This document shows, in pieces, positions 10,684 through 22,334 of a DNA stretch of 64,000 bases. The notes under the pieces were generated by a model. That model had not been told where the DNA came from and did no database searches. It saw nothing but the letters and a program-made list of their open reading frames with translations. Origin of the DNA: Semisulcospira habei (taxonomy: Eukaryota; Mollusca; Gastropoda; Semisulcospiridae); the NCBI GenBank assembly GCA_036245525.1, contig BTPG01000002.1, positions 125,308,615 to 125,372,614 on the forward strand, written 5' to 3'. Within the stretch, counting starts at the first letter, position 1; each line of letters starts with the position of its first letter. A program made the position numbers and the translations under genes.

Positions 10684-10900
10684 TTAACCCCTTCACTGCC
10701 TTCAAATGAACGCGATCTAACTGCAAGAGGCATAGATCCTCATGAGCCCCCGCGACTGCGGGGGCTCATGAGGATCTATGCCTCTTGCGGAGACCACGTT
10801 GTGTCCGTGTTCTTTGGACAGTTGTGGCTTTTGGTCGTTCTGTCAACACTGACAGATTTCTCAAACAAGACGTACGCCCTTTGGCAAGGAAAGGGTTTAA
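10684..10900. mobile_element. Palindrome family A, reference copy (217 bp, TTAA to TTAA)
   Basis: TTAACCCCTTCACTGCC at the left and AAAGGGTTTAA at the right. The centre, 10723-10788, is a perfect hairpin: 31-nt arms starting GCAAGAGGCATAGATCC around the loop GACT. The two outer flanks are only weakly complementary. Size and TTAA ends resemble a small non-autonomous DNA transposon using TTAA targets. Confidence 0.9.
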
Positions 10901-11246
10901 CGGGACATCTGACACGGACATACAGGCTTTTGACACGGTGCAGCAGAAATGAATTTCTGTAAATCGAGCCACCGGAAGCGCTATCCTATAATCCAGGGAT
11001 AAAGGCGTCTCGAGTCTGCCGCGGTATCGATGTCGCACGGCCTTAGCACTTACAGCAAGCAAGTAATTTACGGCCAGTTTAAACTGGAAAAATCTGCAGA
11101 CTTCGGTCTGAACTCTGGTCTGACGTCAATGTCCTGCACGCGGCACTTTAACCCTTTCCCTGCCAGTGAGCACGAATTTCGCGTCTGAAACCGCTGCGCA
11201 CTGACCGACAATCACGTGAAGAACACACACTAAATGGGACCCTTCC

Positions 11247-11427
<181 letters not shown>

Positions 11428-12482
11428 CATATGACCCATTGCCAGAAGGTGTTACTATGATGGTTGACCAAACTGTACGCATAATAAAAGCACTTCTAGT
11501 CCTGATTTATCTGTTTTTAGAACTGAGTTGAGATCATGGTAAAATGACTGACTATACACTAAAAATAACATGGGATACACATTTTGAGAGGTTTAGTTTT
11601 TTCGTATCACGTGATGCATAGGCGCCATGCTGGATCGATGATTGCGGCAAGCTTCAATCCGACAGAACTCGAGAAAGGTATGTTGTATTATTCGCCTTTG
11701 CACTGACGTTCGACATAAAATCAACGTTCAAAATAGTTTCTGTATAGTTTTTGCATAACAGTCACCTAGACAAAGGATTGATATGGCATTTGTACCGAGA
11801 AGATTTACAAGCTGTGCCGATTGAAACGAATTTGGCAGTTTGCTGTCGCCAACCATGTGCGTTGAAAATGATTTAGCGAGATTTACGTCATTACATTACC
11901 ACAATGCGTGTGTTGTAAATATGACATTTGATCAAAGAAAGTTGATATTTGGTGCAGCATCTTTGTCTAGACCGTTCTTTGGAACGTCGCGTTTGGAGAA
12001 AACTGCTAATTTATAGCATAAAATCCGATTCAGACAAAATGCGGTCACGCGTGTTTGTAGTTGCTGTTGACAAGCTGTCTTTTCAAGGCGTGTTGCGTCG
12101 AACGTCACATTTGCAACACGGCCGATGTTGTAAACCTGACGTTCAATCGCCTGTTAAATGGTGGTGTTCTTAGAACGCCTTTCGCACTCAGATCGCCATT
12201 GTTGACACTTTCCATCGCGTAGAGTCACCCATGAAATTGTATGAAAGGTCTTGAGAGGGAAAGTGTCATGTTTGATAATAGAACATGCAGATGAAGTGTT
12301 GAAAGTGTACATAGTACACTCGGTAAATGTAGATGGCAACTGGTTTTTTTTCTGAGCGCTGAGCCTTCTCATATTTGACACAGAAATGTGCCACGAATAG
12401 CTCAGGTGTCGCATTGCTATTTGTATGGCACTGCATCCAGACATTTTTTTTCTGAATATTTCTAATTGGTGCGCTCCTCATG

Positions 12483-13005
12483 ACTGTGTCACCAGCTGAA
12501 GTTATTCAAATGGCTGTGCTGTCCTCAGTTTCACCTGATGCTTCAGAGCGTCTGTCGTTTGAAGCTGAAGTGATGTCATTGGTTAAAAACTGCAGCTTTT
12601 CAGGGTTGTGGGAGTTTTTCGAAGCCAGTTTTGTTCAATATAGTCGGTTTTCCCAGATCTTGGTTGGGAGAAGTACAGGCTTCACTGCAGCCGCAATTTT
12701 CGCGCTCCGGGCTGTGAGGATGGACAGAAATTGTTCATCATGTGGTCCTCACTCCGCAGTGACATGGTTGCTGATCACTGGGTGCCAACCACTTTGTGCC
12801 CATCGTTTCCCGCACACACACGCAAGCTGCAGTGGTTGGAACCTTCCATCTTGTTCAGTGGAATGAAATTGAACATGTTGGGCAAGTTAAAGACGTTGAC
12901 GAACTTCTGCAGGTTGCCTGTGTGAGTTTCATGTCAAAGCGCGGACACTTGCACTTTTGGCCTAGCCGCTTGGACAACTCGTGGGAACCATTGGATTCAT
13001 TTTGA
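12483..13005 (+). pseudogene. Unidentified coding remnant with SH3/Tudor-like C-terminus
   Basis: Two frames are needed. The first (from 12480) reads SPAEVIQMAVLSSVSPDASE and KNCSFSGLWEFFEAS. The second ends at 13005 with GTFHLVQWNEIEHVGQVKDV then CVSFMSKRGHLHFWPSR and SWEPLDSF. The pattern of a strand pair (VGQVKDVDE) followed by VSFM and WP ... W resembles small chromatin-reader-like beta-barrels found at the ends of some transposon-linked proteins; that comparison is from memory and weak. Lying within the TIR pair, it may be part of the element's own protein, now frameshifted. Confidence 0.35.
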
Positions 13006-13319
13006 GGGGGGTCTCTCTCAACCTCGATAAAAGCACATCCCGTCAGAGGCGTCAGTTTTTCACAGTAATTTAGGACAGATGCTGCATAGAAATTGCAGAA
13101 GAAACGGATATAAAATTAAATCAGTGATGTCAAGGTGCTTGTGTTTTCCTACACATTTCAATATATATACCGACATGTGTAGCAAAACAAACGTGACATC
13201 ACTGTATTTGTCTGTTTCTCCTACAATTTCCAGTTGCTTGAAAACCCATACTCTTAACAGATCTCTGAGCGGAGTATGTGTTGAGATACATACGAAAGGG
13301 TTTTGGCCCCAGTGTAGAA

Positions 13320-14470
13320 AAAAACAAAATAACCCACCCATCCACCCGCCCACCCATCCACCCATCCACCCATCTCCCGTAGTCTTGCCGACCATTGGGG
13401 CACCACTGATGACTTGCCAACCAGCTCCCTCCATTCCTCTCTGTTCTCTGCCATTCTTAGCGTATCGTCCAGCCTCAGTCCTGTCCACTCTGAGATATTA
13501 TCCTCCCATATTTTCCTCTGTCTTCCTCTCCTTCATCCTCCTTGCACAGTACTTTGCAGGATTGTTTTGGCAAGCCCTGCTGAACGCGTGTCATGCCCAT
13601 ACCACTTCAGTTTGCGTTTTTTTCATAATGGCTAATAGGTCTTCATAGGGCCCCGATGGCTTGCCTGATTCTGCTTCCCACTTCCACATTCGTGATGTGA
13701 TCTCTGTATGAAATGCCAAGCAGCCTTCGAAAACATCTCATTTCAGTGGCTTGTATCCTCCTTTCAAGGTCTGCTGTGAGGGTCCATGACTCGCAGGCAT
13801 ACAAAAACAATGAGATGACTAAGGAGCGCATAGTCTGATCTTGGAGCAGAGTGTGATGTTTCTGTCCTTCCATATGGTTTTCAATCTTGTCAGTGCTGTT
13901 GTGGTCTGCGCAATCATGGACAGTATTTCTGGTTTTGATCCCTCATCTGTTACAATGGCTCCTAAGTATTTGAATTTACTAACTGTTTCCAGTTTTGGCT
14001 TCCAATCATGACGTCAGTGCCAATGCCACTGGTGTTATTTGTCATCAGTTTGGTCTTCTCCTCACTGATTCCCATCCCATACGCAATAGCTGTACTGTCC
14101 AGCTTTTCCACCAGCTGAGTTAGCTGCTTCTCTGTTCCTGCAAGGCCATCAATGTCGTCCGCAAAGCGCAAGTTCGTGATTGTTCTGCCTCCAATAATGA
14201 CAGTTCCTTCATGATCTTTCAGAGCGTCTGTCATGATTCTTTCCAGGAATATGTTGAAAAGAGTAGGTGGGAGCAAGCAGCCTTGTCCGACTCCGACTGT
14301 AGTCTTAAACCAGTTTCCTATATTTGCCGTTGAAGCACACTGCGCTAGTGGCCTTGTTGTAAAGGTTTGCTATGACTTTGATTAGGTTGGCATTGATGTT
14401 GTATAGCATCATGGTGGACCAAAGGGCTGCATGCCACACCCTGTCAAACGCTTTCTTAAAATCCACAGAC
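13320..14470 (-). pseudogene. RTE-like LINE ORF2 remnant, 5'-truncated
   Basis: Minus-strand pieces in order: DFKKAFDRVWHAALWSTMM (first catalytic Asp), LPPTLFNIFLERIMTDALKD, NLRFADDIDGLAGTEKQL (DD pair), EEKTKLMTNNTSGI, SLFLYACESWTLTADLERR, CFRRLLGISYRDHITN, and AENREEWRELVGKSSVVPQ near 13430. These are RT palm to C-terminal motifs of a LINE group abundant in marine invertebrates. Frameshifts and losses break it repeatedly, the QG motif is damaged and the endonuclease is absent. It lies inside the TIR element. Confidence 0.8.
13336..13373. repeat. (CCCA/CCAT)n short tandem repeat
   Basis: Four-base CCAC/CCAT-type units over about 40 bp, lying close to the 3' end of the minus-strand LINE remnant. 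Confidence 0.8.
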
Positions 14471-15263
14471 ATGAATGTATTATTTTTTTTATTTTACGCT
14501 GTTTTAAACCTTCATTGTGGTGAGCCACATTTAAGACGAAATGAGTGTAGAACGAGATGTGATTTGCAGTTTTAAGGATTGATGAGCAGTTCAAATAAAT
14601 GAAGAGTAGTGCGGAAAGATATGCGATTTAGCAGTATTACGGATTGATCAGCAGTTCAGGTAATTGAGGAAATGTGTATATGCAGTGTTTGTGGGGGAAG
14701 AAAAGTGACTTGTGGGCAGACTTGTGGTTTTTGATGGATAAATGTTAAACCTCAGTTCAGTTTGTTGTAATTATGTGCGACATAATATCTGTTTTCCTGA
14801 ATTTGCATTGATCTTCCTGTACTTGAAATAAAATGATTAAAGGAAATGTTGCTGTTGTCTCTTTTAATTATTTTTACATCCCTGAGACTTTGGTTTGAAT
14901 GAGAATGTGACTGCATTTCACATTTACAACAAACAGAAAGAAGTACCCGTGTCGGATGAACAGAATTTTCATGTAATTTTCATGCAATTCTATTACTTTT
15001 TCATTTTCAAGCACCCTTGTTGCCTTTTAAGTAACACCTTCTGGCAATAGGTTATATATATAAATTTTCATTTCAATTTTGAGAATGCTCTGCTGTGCCA
15101 ATGCCATGGAATTCCAGGCTGGTAAGCTTGCATTGTGTCATCAAGACATCAGCTACCCTTTTTGTGACTGCATCGCTCACTAGATCTAGAATGAGAGGGT
15201 AGTGGAAGAGAAGGAATGACAGACCTATCATTTTGAGCCTTCCACTGAACACCTACTGCATAA

Positions 15264-17071
15264 AGTGCTGAATACAGTGAGAACACTGTAATTAAAACCA
15301 AGACAGTGAAGGTGTTTGCCAACAATAAGCCATGGGTCAGCAAGGAGCTAAAGGTGTATTGGAACCAGAAGAAACTGGCTTTCTTACAGGGTAACACTGA
15401 TGAATTTCGGGAAAAGGAGAGGGATTTTAGAAGGGCTGCTAGGACTGCCAGACTGAACTATAAAATCAAGATCGAAACAAAATTTTCTTCTGGCAACGCT
15501 AGAGATGCATGGAATGGTCTGAACGGCATGATGGGTAGGCAGCAAAAGAAACAAGCCAGGTTCTGCACTGGGAATCCAGTTGAGATGGCCAATGATCTAA
15601 ATCGTTTTTACTCACGGTTCGATGGCAGAAACCTTAGTGATAACTGTGATGAATTGTGCCAGTCCATTGTGCCGGAACCTTTGTCAATTACTGAAGAGGA
15701 GGTAGTAAACATCTTTTCTAAGCTGAATGCACACAAAGCACCTGGGCCAGATGGGTTATGTGGAAAAGTATTGAAAACCTGTGCAGGTCAATTGGGGAAG
15801 ATCTTCACTACTATTTTTCAGTTCCTGCTTGATCATCATACTGTCCCTACGGCTTGGAAATCATCAATCATTGTCCCGATTCCTAAAAAAACCAACGCTC
15901 ATGAATTCAACGATTTCCGTCCAGTTGCATTGACTTCTATTCTGTCAAAATGTATGGAAAAAGTGGTGAGGAGGCATCTGTTAAATGATGTTGCCGAACT
16001 ACTGGATCCATTCCAATTTGCTTACAAAAACCATAGGGGTGTGGAGGATGCATGCCTTACTCTGTACAATCTTGTTTTTCAACATCTTGAGAAATCAAAA
16101 GCACATGTGAGAATTCTTTTCATTGACTTTTCTAATGCTTTTAATACTGTTGAACCACTGATGCTTTTGCAGCGTATGATGGACTGTAATGTGAACACAA
16201 ACATTATTCTGTGGGTGCGAGACTTTTTGAAGGACAGGCCACAACGTGTAAATGTACACGGCAGTCTGTCTGACCAAATGGTGCTAAATTCAGGCTGCCC
16301 TCAAGGTTGTGTCCTCTCTCCGACATTGTTTTCTATATACACAGACCATATGCGGTGTCACACTGCCACTTCTCGTCTCTTAAAGTTCTCAGACGACATG
16401 GCCCTTGTACGTCTACTCCAAAAAGAAGACAGTCTGGCCGAGTACTTTGCACAGATAGCAGTATTAGAGTCATGGTGCAAAGATAGTTTTCTGGAAATAA
16501 ATGGCAGAAAACCAAGGAACTCGTCATTGATGTCAGGAAAGTTGATGACATTTTTGTACCTGTCTCAATTAATAATCAACCTGTAGAGGTGGTCACTGAA
16601 TTTAAATACCTTGGCACAGTCGTGGATAGTGGGTTGTCCTTCACTGGAAACACCGATCTGATTGTGAAAAAAGCAAACCAGCGTCTGTACCTTCTTAGGA
16701 AACTGAAAAGTTTTGATGTCAGTTCCAGGGTTTTAGAGTCCGTTTATAGAAGCCTGATCGAAAGCATACTGACTTTTAACATCACTGCTTGGTATGGCAA
16801 CCTCAGTATGAAAAACAGGTGCAGACTGTCACGTATCGTCAGAACAACTGAAAAGATCATTGGCCTAGGACAGTACCCAGTAGATGATCTGTACCATAGA
16901 GCTGTCCGAAGGATAGCTGCTAGCATTGTCAATGATCCTCGTCACCCACTATCTGATCAGTTTCAAATGCTACCATCAGGCAGACGCTTCAACATGCCAC
17001 TTGCCAAGAGGAATGTTTTTAAGAAGTCTTTTATTCCAACTGCTGTCTCGATTTTGAACTCTCGTTTATAA
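15264..17071 (+). pseudogene. Rex1-like LINE ORF2 (RT), one frameshift
   Basis: The reading frame opens after a TAA at 15261. It shows NNKPWVSKELK, HKAPGPDGL, SSIIVPIPKK, NDFRPVALTSILSKCMEK, FQFAYKNHRGVEDA, RILFIDFSNAFNTV (Asp), NSGCPQGCVLSPTLFS, LLKFSDDMALV (DD) and, after a one-base shift near 16503, KTKELVIDVRKVD, EFKYLGTVVDSGL, RLYLLRKLKSF and a C-terminus with AVRRIAASIVNDP. The order and the thumb region fit Rex1/Babar elements of the CR1 group. The endonuclease half is missing, so the copy is 5'-truncated. Only one frame break makes it one of the younger copies here. Confidence 0.85.
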
Positions 17072-17314
17072 CGCCGCGATAAGTATGTTCTACTTAACAT
17101 TACCTCCCATCTTGTGACAGATTGCTTGTGATAGATTGCTGCAATGATAATTTTTCATGATATGCTCTTGTAGCGTTTGTTAATGTCTTATATTGTTGTT
17201 TCATGACGAGCCGAAAGGCAAATTTCTGTCGTGCCCTGACTCGAATAAGACAATAAAGTTGTATTGTATTGTATTGTATTGTATTGTATTGTATTGTATT
17301 GTATTGTATTGTAT
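17072..17314 (+). mobile_element. 3' UTR and (TTGTA)n tail of the Rex1-like LINE
   Basis: After the ORF2 stop, about 190 bp ends in GAGCCGAAAGGCAAATTTC and AATAAAGTTG. It then runs into about ten TTGTA units (17264-17314), the simple-repeat tail expected of this LINE type. It gives the element's orientation and 3' end clearly. Confidence 0.85.
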
Positions 17315-17467
17315 AGGGACTACCCCCAGGGGGCCCGCAATCCGCTACAGAATATCCAGTCCTCAACCCGAGAGGGGAGGCTAGTGTATGAATATTCCCA
17401 AACAGATATTGGACCTGCTGGGTAGATTTAGGTTTTTGCCGCCTACGACCGGTTTCGCCCCCAAAGG

Positions 17468-17530
17468 GGCAGGGGGGGGGGGGGGGGGCGGGGGGGGGGG
17501 GGGGGTCTCGCCAAGGGGGGAGGGGGGGGG
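17468..17530. repeat. Poly-G tract
   Basis: Long G runs broken by single C, TCTCG and A. Such tracts are difficult to sequence and may have wrong lengths. Confidence 0.9.
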
Positions 17531-17639
17531 GGCGCCTCGTCGGCGTAACCTGACAAACTGCAAACACAACGCGTGTACTTTTAGAAGCCGCCTCCAGAAT
17601 TTCAGAATTTACTGGTAGCCTTTGTTTAAAAGTAAAGAA

Positions 17640-17682
17640 TACACACACACACACGCACGCACACGCACGCACGCACGCACGT

Positions 17683-17713
<31 letters not shown>
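17640..17713. repeat. (CA)n/(CGCA)n microsatellite
   Basis: CA units with interspersed GCAC steps. Confidence 0.93.
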
Positions 17714-17715
<2 letters not shown>

Positions 17716-17744
17716 ATAAATGGCAGGAAAAAACATAAAACCAA

Positions 17745-17853
17745 CAAGAGACATGAACCCACATGAGCCCCCGCGACTGCGGTAAGTTAGTGCGACTGCG
17801 GGGGCTCATGAGGGGTTATGTCCCTTGCTTTGCTCAGGCAGTGAAAAGGTTAA
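17745..17853. mobile_element. Palindrome family A, loop-expanded copy
   Basis: CAAGAGACATGAACCC and GGGGTTATGTCCCTTGC arms surround CATGAGCCCCCGCGACTGCG, a short insertion GTAAGTTAGTGCGACT and GCGGGGGCTCATGAG. The right end is GGCAGTGAAAAGGTTAA at 17850-17853. The inner loop carries a partial duplication of GCGACTGCG. Confidence 0.8.
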
Positions 17854-17926
17854 CATTTTGGCTGTCGGTAGCGCGTTTTGTCGAGGTGACTCCTCCATGA
17901 CAAGCGCTACCGACAGCCAAAAGGAT
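17850..17926. mobile_element. Palindrome family E, copy 2
   Basis: Begins with the TTAA that ends the preceding family A unit. Arms TTTTGGCTGTCGGTAGCGC / GCGCTACCGACAGCCAAAA surround a loop with TTGTCGAGGTGACTCC. No TTAA is visible on the right. Confidence 0.75.
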
Positions 17927-18009
17927 CAGCGGTTTCCGCTCAAACTTCGTCTGCTGCAAAGAACTGTCTGGGGGCGAGCAATACGCCCGCATGATGTTGA
18001 TCAGTGACA

Positions 18010-18250
18010 ATGCACAATTGTTGTCATTTCTTTTCACCGTCACTGGCGTCTTCTTTGACTAGTAATGACAAGAGATATAAAGACTGCACACTGACGCACA
18101 TCGACAAAAGGCGTTTCCGTACCCACCCCCCACCCCCCTCCCCGCCCTCCTCCCCCCTCCCCAACTCCTCCAGTCCCCCCTCCCCCTTCCCAAGCCTACG
18201 CCCGGCTGCCATTTAATAAAGTCTGAATACATTTTTAAAATTAAATGGGT
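18010..18250. other. Unassigned, C-rich segment
   Basis: No gene seen. A pyrimidine-rich strand (CCCCCTCC-type) at 18120-18195. Confidence 0.5.
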
Positions 18251-18467
18251 CGCCGTGCTTCACAGCACTCACCCAATACAGCAACACTGACCTGATGCGC
18301 GCTACCACTTTTACGGGTTCACCTGTCTCACCCGTCCTTACAGACAACCGCTTAGGTGGCTACAGCTAACTAAATGATGGTCTTTAAACTAACTATAACT
18401 CCACCAGGGAGGCCCCTTTGGGGCTTAACTGCCTGTCCCAAGTCAGGATAAAGGAGGAGGGTTAGGC

Positions 18468-19592
18468 GTGGGGCTAGCGACTCCACCCTGTAAAAAGAAA
18501 CTTGCTACGGAAACGACAACAAGGGAAAAAGCGACAACCGGCGCTGGGAGCGAAGCAGACCAGGAAACTGGACTTATGACGGATGGGGACCAAAGCCGCA
18601 AGGACGTCTCCACCCCGATAGCGGAACTCCTGACGCCAAAACGATGGATCAGAATTGGATGCTGGAATGTGCGAACGCTCTACCAGACTGGAAAGCTGGC
18701 GCAAGCAGTAAGTGAACTGAACCGCCACAAACTAACCCTCATGAGAGTAACAGAAGGAGAGTAACAGAAGCAAGATGGACTGGTGCTGGCAAACAGAGGT
18801 TGAGCTCCGGAGAAGTCATCATCTGGTCTGGAAGAACAGACAATGAACACCGAGAAGGAGTTGCTGTCATCATCAATAAGAGCAAGGTCAACACCGTTCT
18901 ACAGTGGAAACCTGTGAACGAGCGCCTGCTGTACGTCAGGATGAATTCCAAATACGCAAAGCTGTCTATTGTTGTGGGCTACGCACCGATAGACGACGCG
19001 GAAGAAGAGGATAAGGATGCATTCTACGACGCCCTCCAAGCTGTTTTGGAAGACATCCCTCGACATGACGTGCTGATGCTGATCGGTGACTTCAACGCTA
19101 AGGTCGGCTGCGACAATGAAGACAGAGAGAGGACCATGGGACGACATGGAGCGGGTGTGATCAACGACAACGGGGAGAGGACTTAGTCATAAGAGAGACC
19201 CTGTTTGCGCATAGGGAGATCCACAAACTCACATGGAAATCACCAGACGGCAAGACCCAGAACCAGATCGACCACATCATCATTAACGGTCGCTGGAGGC
19301 ACTCTCTGCAGGATGTGCGAGTGATGCGACATGCTGACATTGGCAGCGACCATCGTCTTCTGGTGGGGAAGGTGACATTGAAGCTTAGGAAAGTAAAGAT
19401 AGGAGACACCAGAAATCAGCGCTACGACGTGGCCAAGTTGAAAGACCCAAAAGTGAAAGAAGAGTTTAGGTTGGCCCTCAGGAATAGATTTAGTGTTTTG
19501 GAAGATGAGACAGCGCTGACTATTGAAGATTTCAACAGAGCCATGAAGGAAACAGGAGGGGAAGTTTTAGGATACAGAAAGAGCAGGAAGAC
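18468..19592 (+). pseudogene. RTE-like LINE endonuclease domain, three frame breaks
   Basis: IRIGCWNVRTLYQTGKL is the N-terminal endonuclease motif. Then come SSGEVIIWSGR, HREGVAVIINK, YAPIDDAEEEDKDAFYD, VLMLIGDFNAKVG (Asp/Asn), REIHKLTWKSPDG, QIDHIIINGRW and DIGSDHRLLVGKV (Asp/His). Breaks: an exact 14-bp tandem duplication GAGAGTAACAGAAG (18743-18756 and 18757-18770); a small deletion near 19178 between NDNGER and DLVIRETLF; and a one-base shift near 19590. The active-site residues themselves are present. Confidence 0.85.
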
Positions 19593-21532
19593 ACTCAGAA
19601 GACACGTGGGCTCGCATAGAAGAGAGAAGACAGATCAAGAAGAAACTTTTGGACACCAAATCACCAAGACTGAAGGAAAGAATATCAAGAGAATACAGAG
19701 AGAAAGATCAAGCGGTGAAGACATCAGCGAGAAGAGACAAGAGAATGCACACAGAAAGGCTGGCAGAAGAAGCGGAGGCAGCTGCAAAACAGAGAGACAT
19801 GAAGACAGTATACCAGAACACCAAGAAGCTGAAGGGCGATTACGGGCAGTACCACGACCTTCCAGTGAGAGCTGAAGATGGAACTCATGTCACAGTAGAG
19901 GAAGAGAAGCTGAAGAGATGGAAGCAACACTTCGAGTCCATCCTGAACCGCTCAGACCCACCAACCCTCACTGACATTCCTGAAGCGGAGGACCTGGACA
20001 TTAACCTCGGCAACATTACTATTGCGGAAGTCAAGCAGGCCATTCAAAAGCTGAAGAACGGGAAGGCACCTGGCGATGATGGAGTGTGCCCCGAGATGCT
20101 GAAAGTAGAAGATACGGTAACGCCGCAGCTTCTTTGTCAGATTTTTCAAAAGATCTGGGACACTGAAGAAGCGCCGAGCGATTGGAAGACCGGCACCATC
20201 GTCAAACTTCCGAAGAAAGGAGACCTGGGGAACTGTAACAACTGGCGAGGCATCACCTTACTATCCCTCACCAGCAAGATCTTCAGCCGCATTCTCCTTG
20301 AACGCATTACGACAGCAGTGGATGGCATCCTCCGCCAGGAGCAGGCAGGCTTTAGGAAAGGCAAGTCCTGCATTGACCATATTTTCGTCCTGAGACAGAT
20401 CCTTGAACAGTCTAACGAATGGAATGGATCCCTCTATGTGGTCTTTGTGGACTTTGAGAAGGCCTTCGACAGTCTGCATCGAGACTCCCTTTGGAAAATC
20501 ATGCGATACTATGGAATCCCCCAGAAACTTGTCAACGTCATCAGGTCCCTGTACAAGAATTTTGAGTGCAGAGTCGTCCACAACAACCAGCTCACCGAAC
20601 CGTTTAAGGTGGAAACCGGAGTGAAACAAGGATGTATTCTTTCGCCGATCCTCTTCTCAATGGCAATTGATTGGATCATGCGCCGCACCACAGAGGGAAG
20701 GAGGCAGGGAATTCAGTGGACGCTGACCTCAATGCTGGATGACCTCGACTACGCCGATGATATCGGGCTGCTGGCAAGCAGAAACCAGGACATGCAACAG
20801 AAGACACAACAGTTGACACAGTCAGCAAGCTCCATAGGTCTCGGGGTCAACATTAGGAAGACTCAAGTCATGAGGAAGAACACCATAGTGGGCGACCCAA
20901 TCACCATCAATGACCAACCTCTGCAAGAGGTGGACGAGTTCACGTACCTGGGCAGCAAGGTTACCACAGATGGAGACTGCACAAGGGAGATCACCACAAG
21001 AATCAGCAAAGCCAACCAAGCCTTCGCAATGCTGAAACCCATCTGGAGGACCACAAACCTGAGCATTCACACCAAGCTTCGTATTTTTAAGAGTAACGTG
21101 CTGAGTGTCCTTCTCTATGGGTCAGAGTGCTGGAAATCCACTGCTGCTACGGAACGCAAGCTGGAAGTCTTCCAGAACAAGTGCCTGCGACGGATCATGA
21201 AGGTCTTCTGGCCAAACATGATTACAAACGAGGAACTACGGAAGAGAGCAGGCGCAGACAGCATCGCTGAAACCATCGCCACACGGAGATGGAGATGGCT
21301 AGGCCACGTTTGCAGAATGTCACCCGACTTATTACCAAGGGTGGCACTGAGATGGACACCACAGGGGAAGAGAAACCGTGGGCGACCAAAGGAGACGTGG
21401 CGCCGAACCGTGGAGCGAGAGCTCAAGAACAGAGGCCTTACTCTGCAAACAGCACCCAAAATAGCAGCTGACAGACAAAAGTGGCGCTCCCTTGCCGTCG
21501 CCTCAAGCACCAGACGGCGCAGAGAGGATTGA
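19593..21532 (+). CDS. RTE-like LINE reverse transcriptase, open frame
   Basis: The frame is open for about 645 codons with no stop; the first usable start codon is near 19649. Motifs: LKNGKAPGDDGVCPEML, GTIVKLPKKGDLG, NWRGITLLSLTSKIFSRIL, QAGFRKGKSCIDHIF, VVFVDFEKAFDSLHR (Asp), GVKQGCILSPILFS, DLDYADDIGLLAS (DD), NIRKTQVM, FTYLGSKVTTDG, and a C-terminal RRWRWLGHVCRM plus GRPKETWRRTVER. The core is typical for RTE-group enzymes and all catalytic Asp residues are kept. Without the upstream endonuclease in frame it cannot retrotranspose on its own. Annotated as CDS because the frame is intact; expression is unknown. Confidence 0.85.
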
Positions 21533-21733
21533 ATGAATGAATGAAACTAACTGTGCGTCCGCGCTGACCGTGCAAACCTGTTACATTGATTTCCGGGCAT
21601 GACTGCATGTTTCACTCACGGACAGATTAATTAAGACACCTGACTGTGACACAGCCCCACAAAGGCCGTAATGTTTTGGTAGAGGACCTGGAGTTTGGAG
21701 CTATAAATAGCTTTTACCGGCTCTGACGCTTGG

Positions 21734-22046
21734 AGAGTCCGAAATAGCTCAGGCGGTTAAACGTCGGAGCAGGAGAGCGAAGGGAATCGCCGGGTCGTGG
21801 GTTCGAATCCCGTCCCGGCCCCGGTAGCTGGACTCACAATCCAGGGGGAAAAAAACGGATTTGTTCAATAGCATGTCCGTTGAAAGGTCCTGGTAAATCA
21901 AAGTGGCACAGTTGGGGTGCGCCTGAGTTGATCAGTGTTCAGGTCGTACTCCATAGGCAATAGATTTCCCTGTCCCCCATAACCCGCCCGTCAGGGCCGT
22001 CCATGATCACCTCGGTGCTGTGGACGTTAAACCCGAACTAAAAAAC
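21734..22046 (+). mobile_element. tRNA-derived SINE, full length, 11-bp target duplication
   Basis: Flanked by CTGACGCTTGG at 21723-21733 and 22047-22057. The 5' part is tRNA-like: TAGCTCAGGCGG near 21745 fits pol III box A and GGTTCGAATCC at 21800-21810 is a perfect box B. The body includes GGACCTTTCAACGG-type sequence on the other strand, and the 3' end reads GCTGTGGACGTTAAACCCG. A truncated minus-strand copy lies at 34447-34668. It resembles V-SINE-type families of molluscs, but I did not verify a family name. Confidence 0.85.
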
Positions 22047-22152
22047 CTGACGCTTGGTAGAGTTGAGCGGCGCATACGCTTCAGCGGTAAAACGGAACAC
22101 AAAGCGATGTTATATATATATATATAGCAGGTGTTGATATTCGTCGAACAGT

Positions 22153-22334
22153 TTTATCCCATTCAGCTCCGACGCACCACAGCAGGAGATGGATCGACCA
22201 TGATATTCAAGGGTAGTGCTTGATCAGCTTGGCGCCGACAGATCCATGGTCGATCCATTTCCTGCAACTGATACATAGTCGTTAGATCACGCCTCCAAAA
22301 TTTGGGAATTACGCCATTGGGGTTGAATGAGTTA
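22153..22334. mobile_element. Palindrome family C, copy with shortened right arm
   Basis: CCCATTCAGCTCCGACGC, CAGCAGGAGATGGATCGACC, then AGCTTGGCGCCGACAGATCC directly followed by ATGGTCGATCC. The inner part of the right arm is deleted. The right flank CCTCCAAAATTTGGG and GGTTGAATGAGTTA match other copies. Confidence 0.8.

Larger units (their letters stand above)
11431..15057. mobile_element. TIR-bounded 3.6-kb element, probable DNA transposon remnant
   Basis: The 28-bp ends at 11431-11458 and 15030-15057 are inverted copies with two mismatches; their shared core is ATTGCCAGAAGGTGTTACT. Both ends sit against TA-rich sequence. Inside are a plausible short first exon (near 11639-11690, ending AAAG|GTATGT), a coding remnant (12483-13005), a nested minus-strand LINE (13320-14470) and a 3'-UTR-like stretch with AATAAA near 14826. 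The superfamily cannot be assigned; no DDE catalytic region is readable. Two chance TIRs are unlikely at this length but cannot be excluded without other copies. Confidence 0.55.
18250..21540 (+). mobile_element. RTE-like LINE, nearly complete
   Basis: An endonuclease region (18468-19590) precedes a long RT frame (to 21532). The 3' UTR is almost absent and the element ends in GAATGAATGAATGAAA, a short simple-repeat tail as in RTE-type elements. The 5' limit near 18250 is a guess from the start of a G/C-balanced leader with the phrase GGGGCTAGCGACTCC. Three small lesions in the endonuclease part prevent expression of the whole protein. Confidence 0.85.

Noticed and set aside
10723..10788. Intrinsic bacterial-type terminators or pre-miRNA genes at the perfect hairpins
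   Set aside because: Hairpins recur as dispersed elements with TTAA ends, lack T-tracts, and arms without bulges are not typical of animal pre-miRNAs. A small-RNA role is not excluded but nothing supports it.
21740..21822. tRNA gene with box A and perfect box B
   Set aside because: The acceptor stem does not close, the sequence continues into a SINE body, and an 11-bp target duplication surrounds the whole unit, so it is a SINE head.
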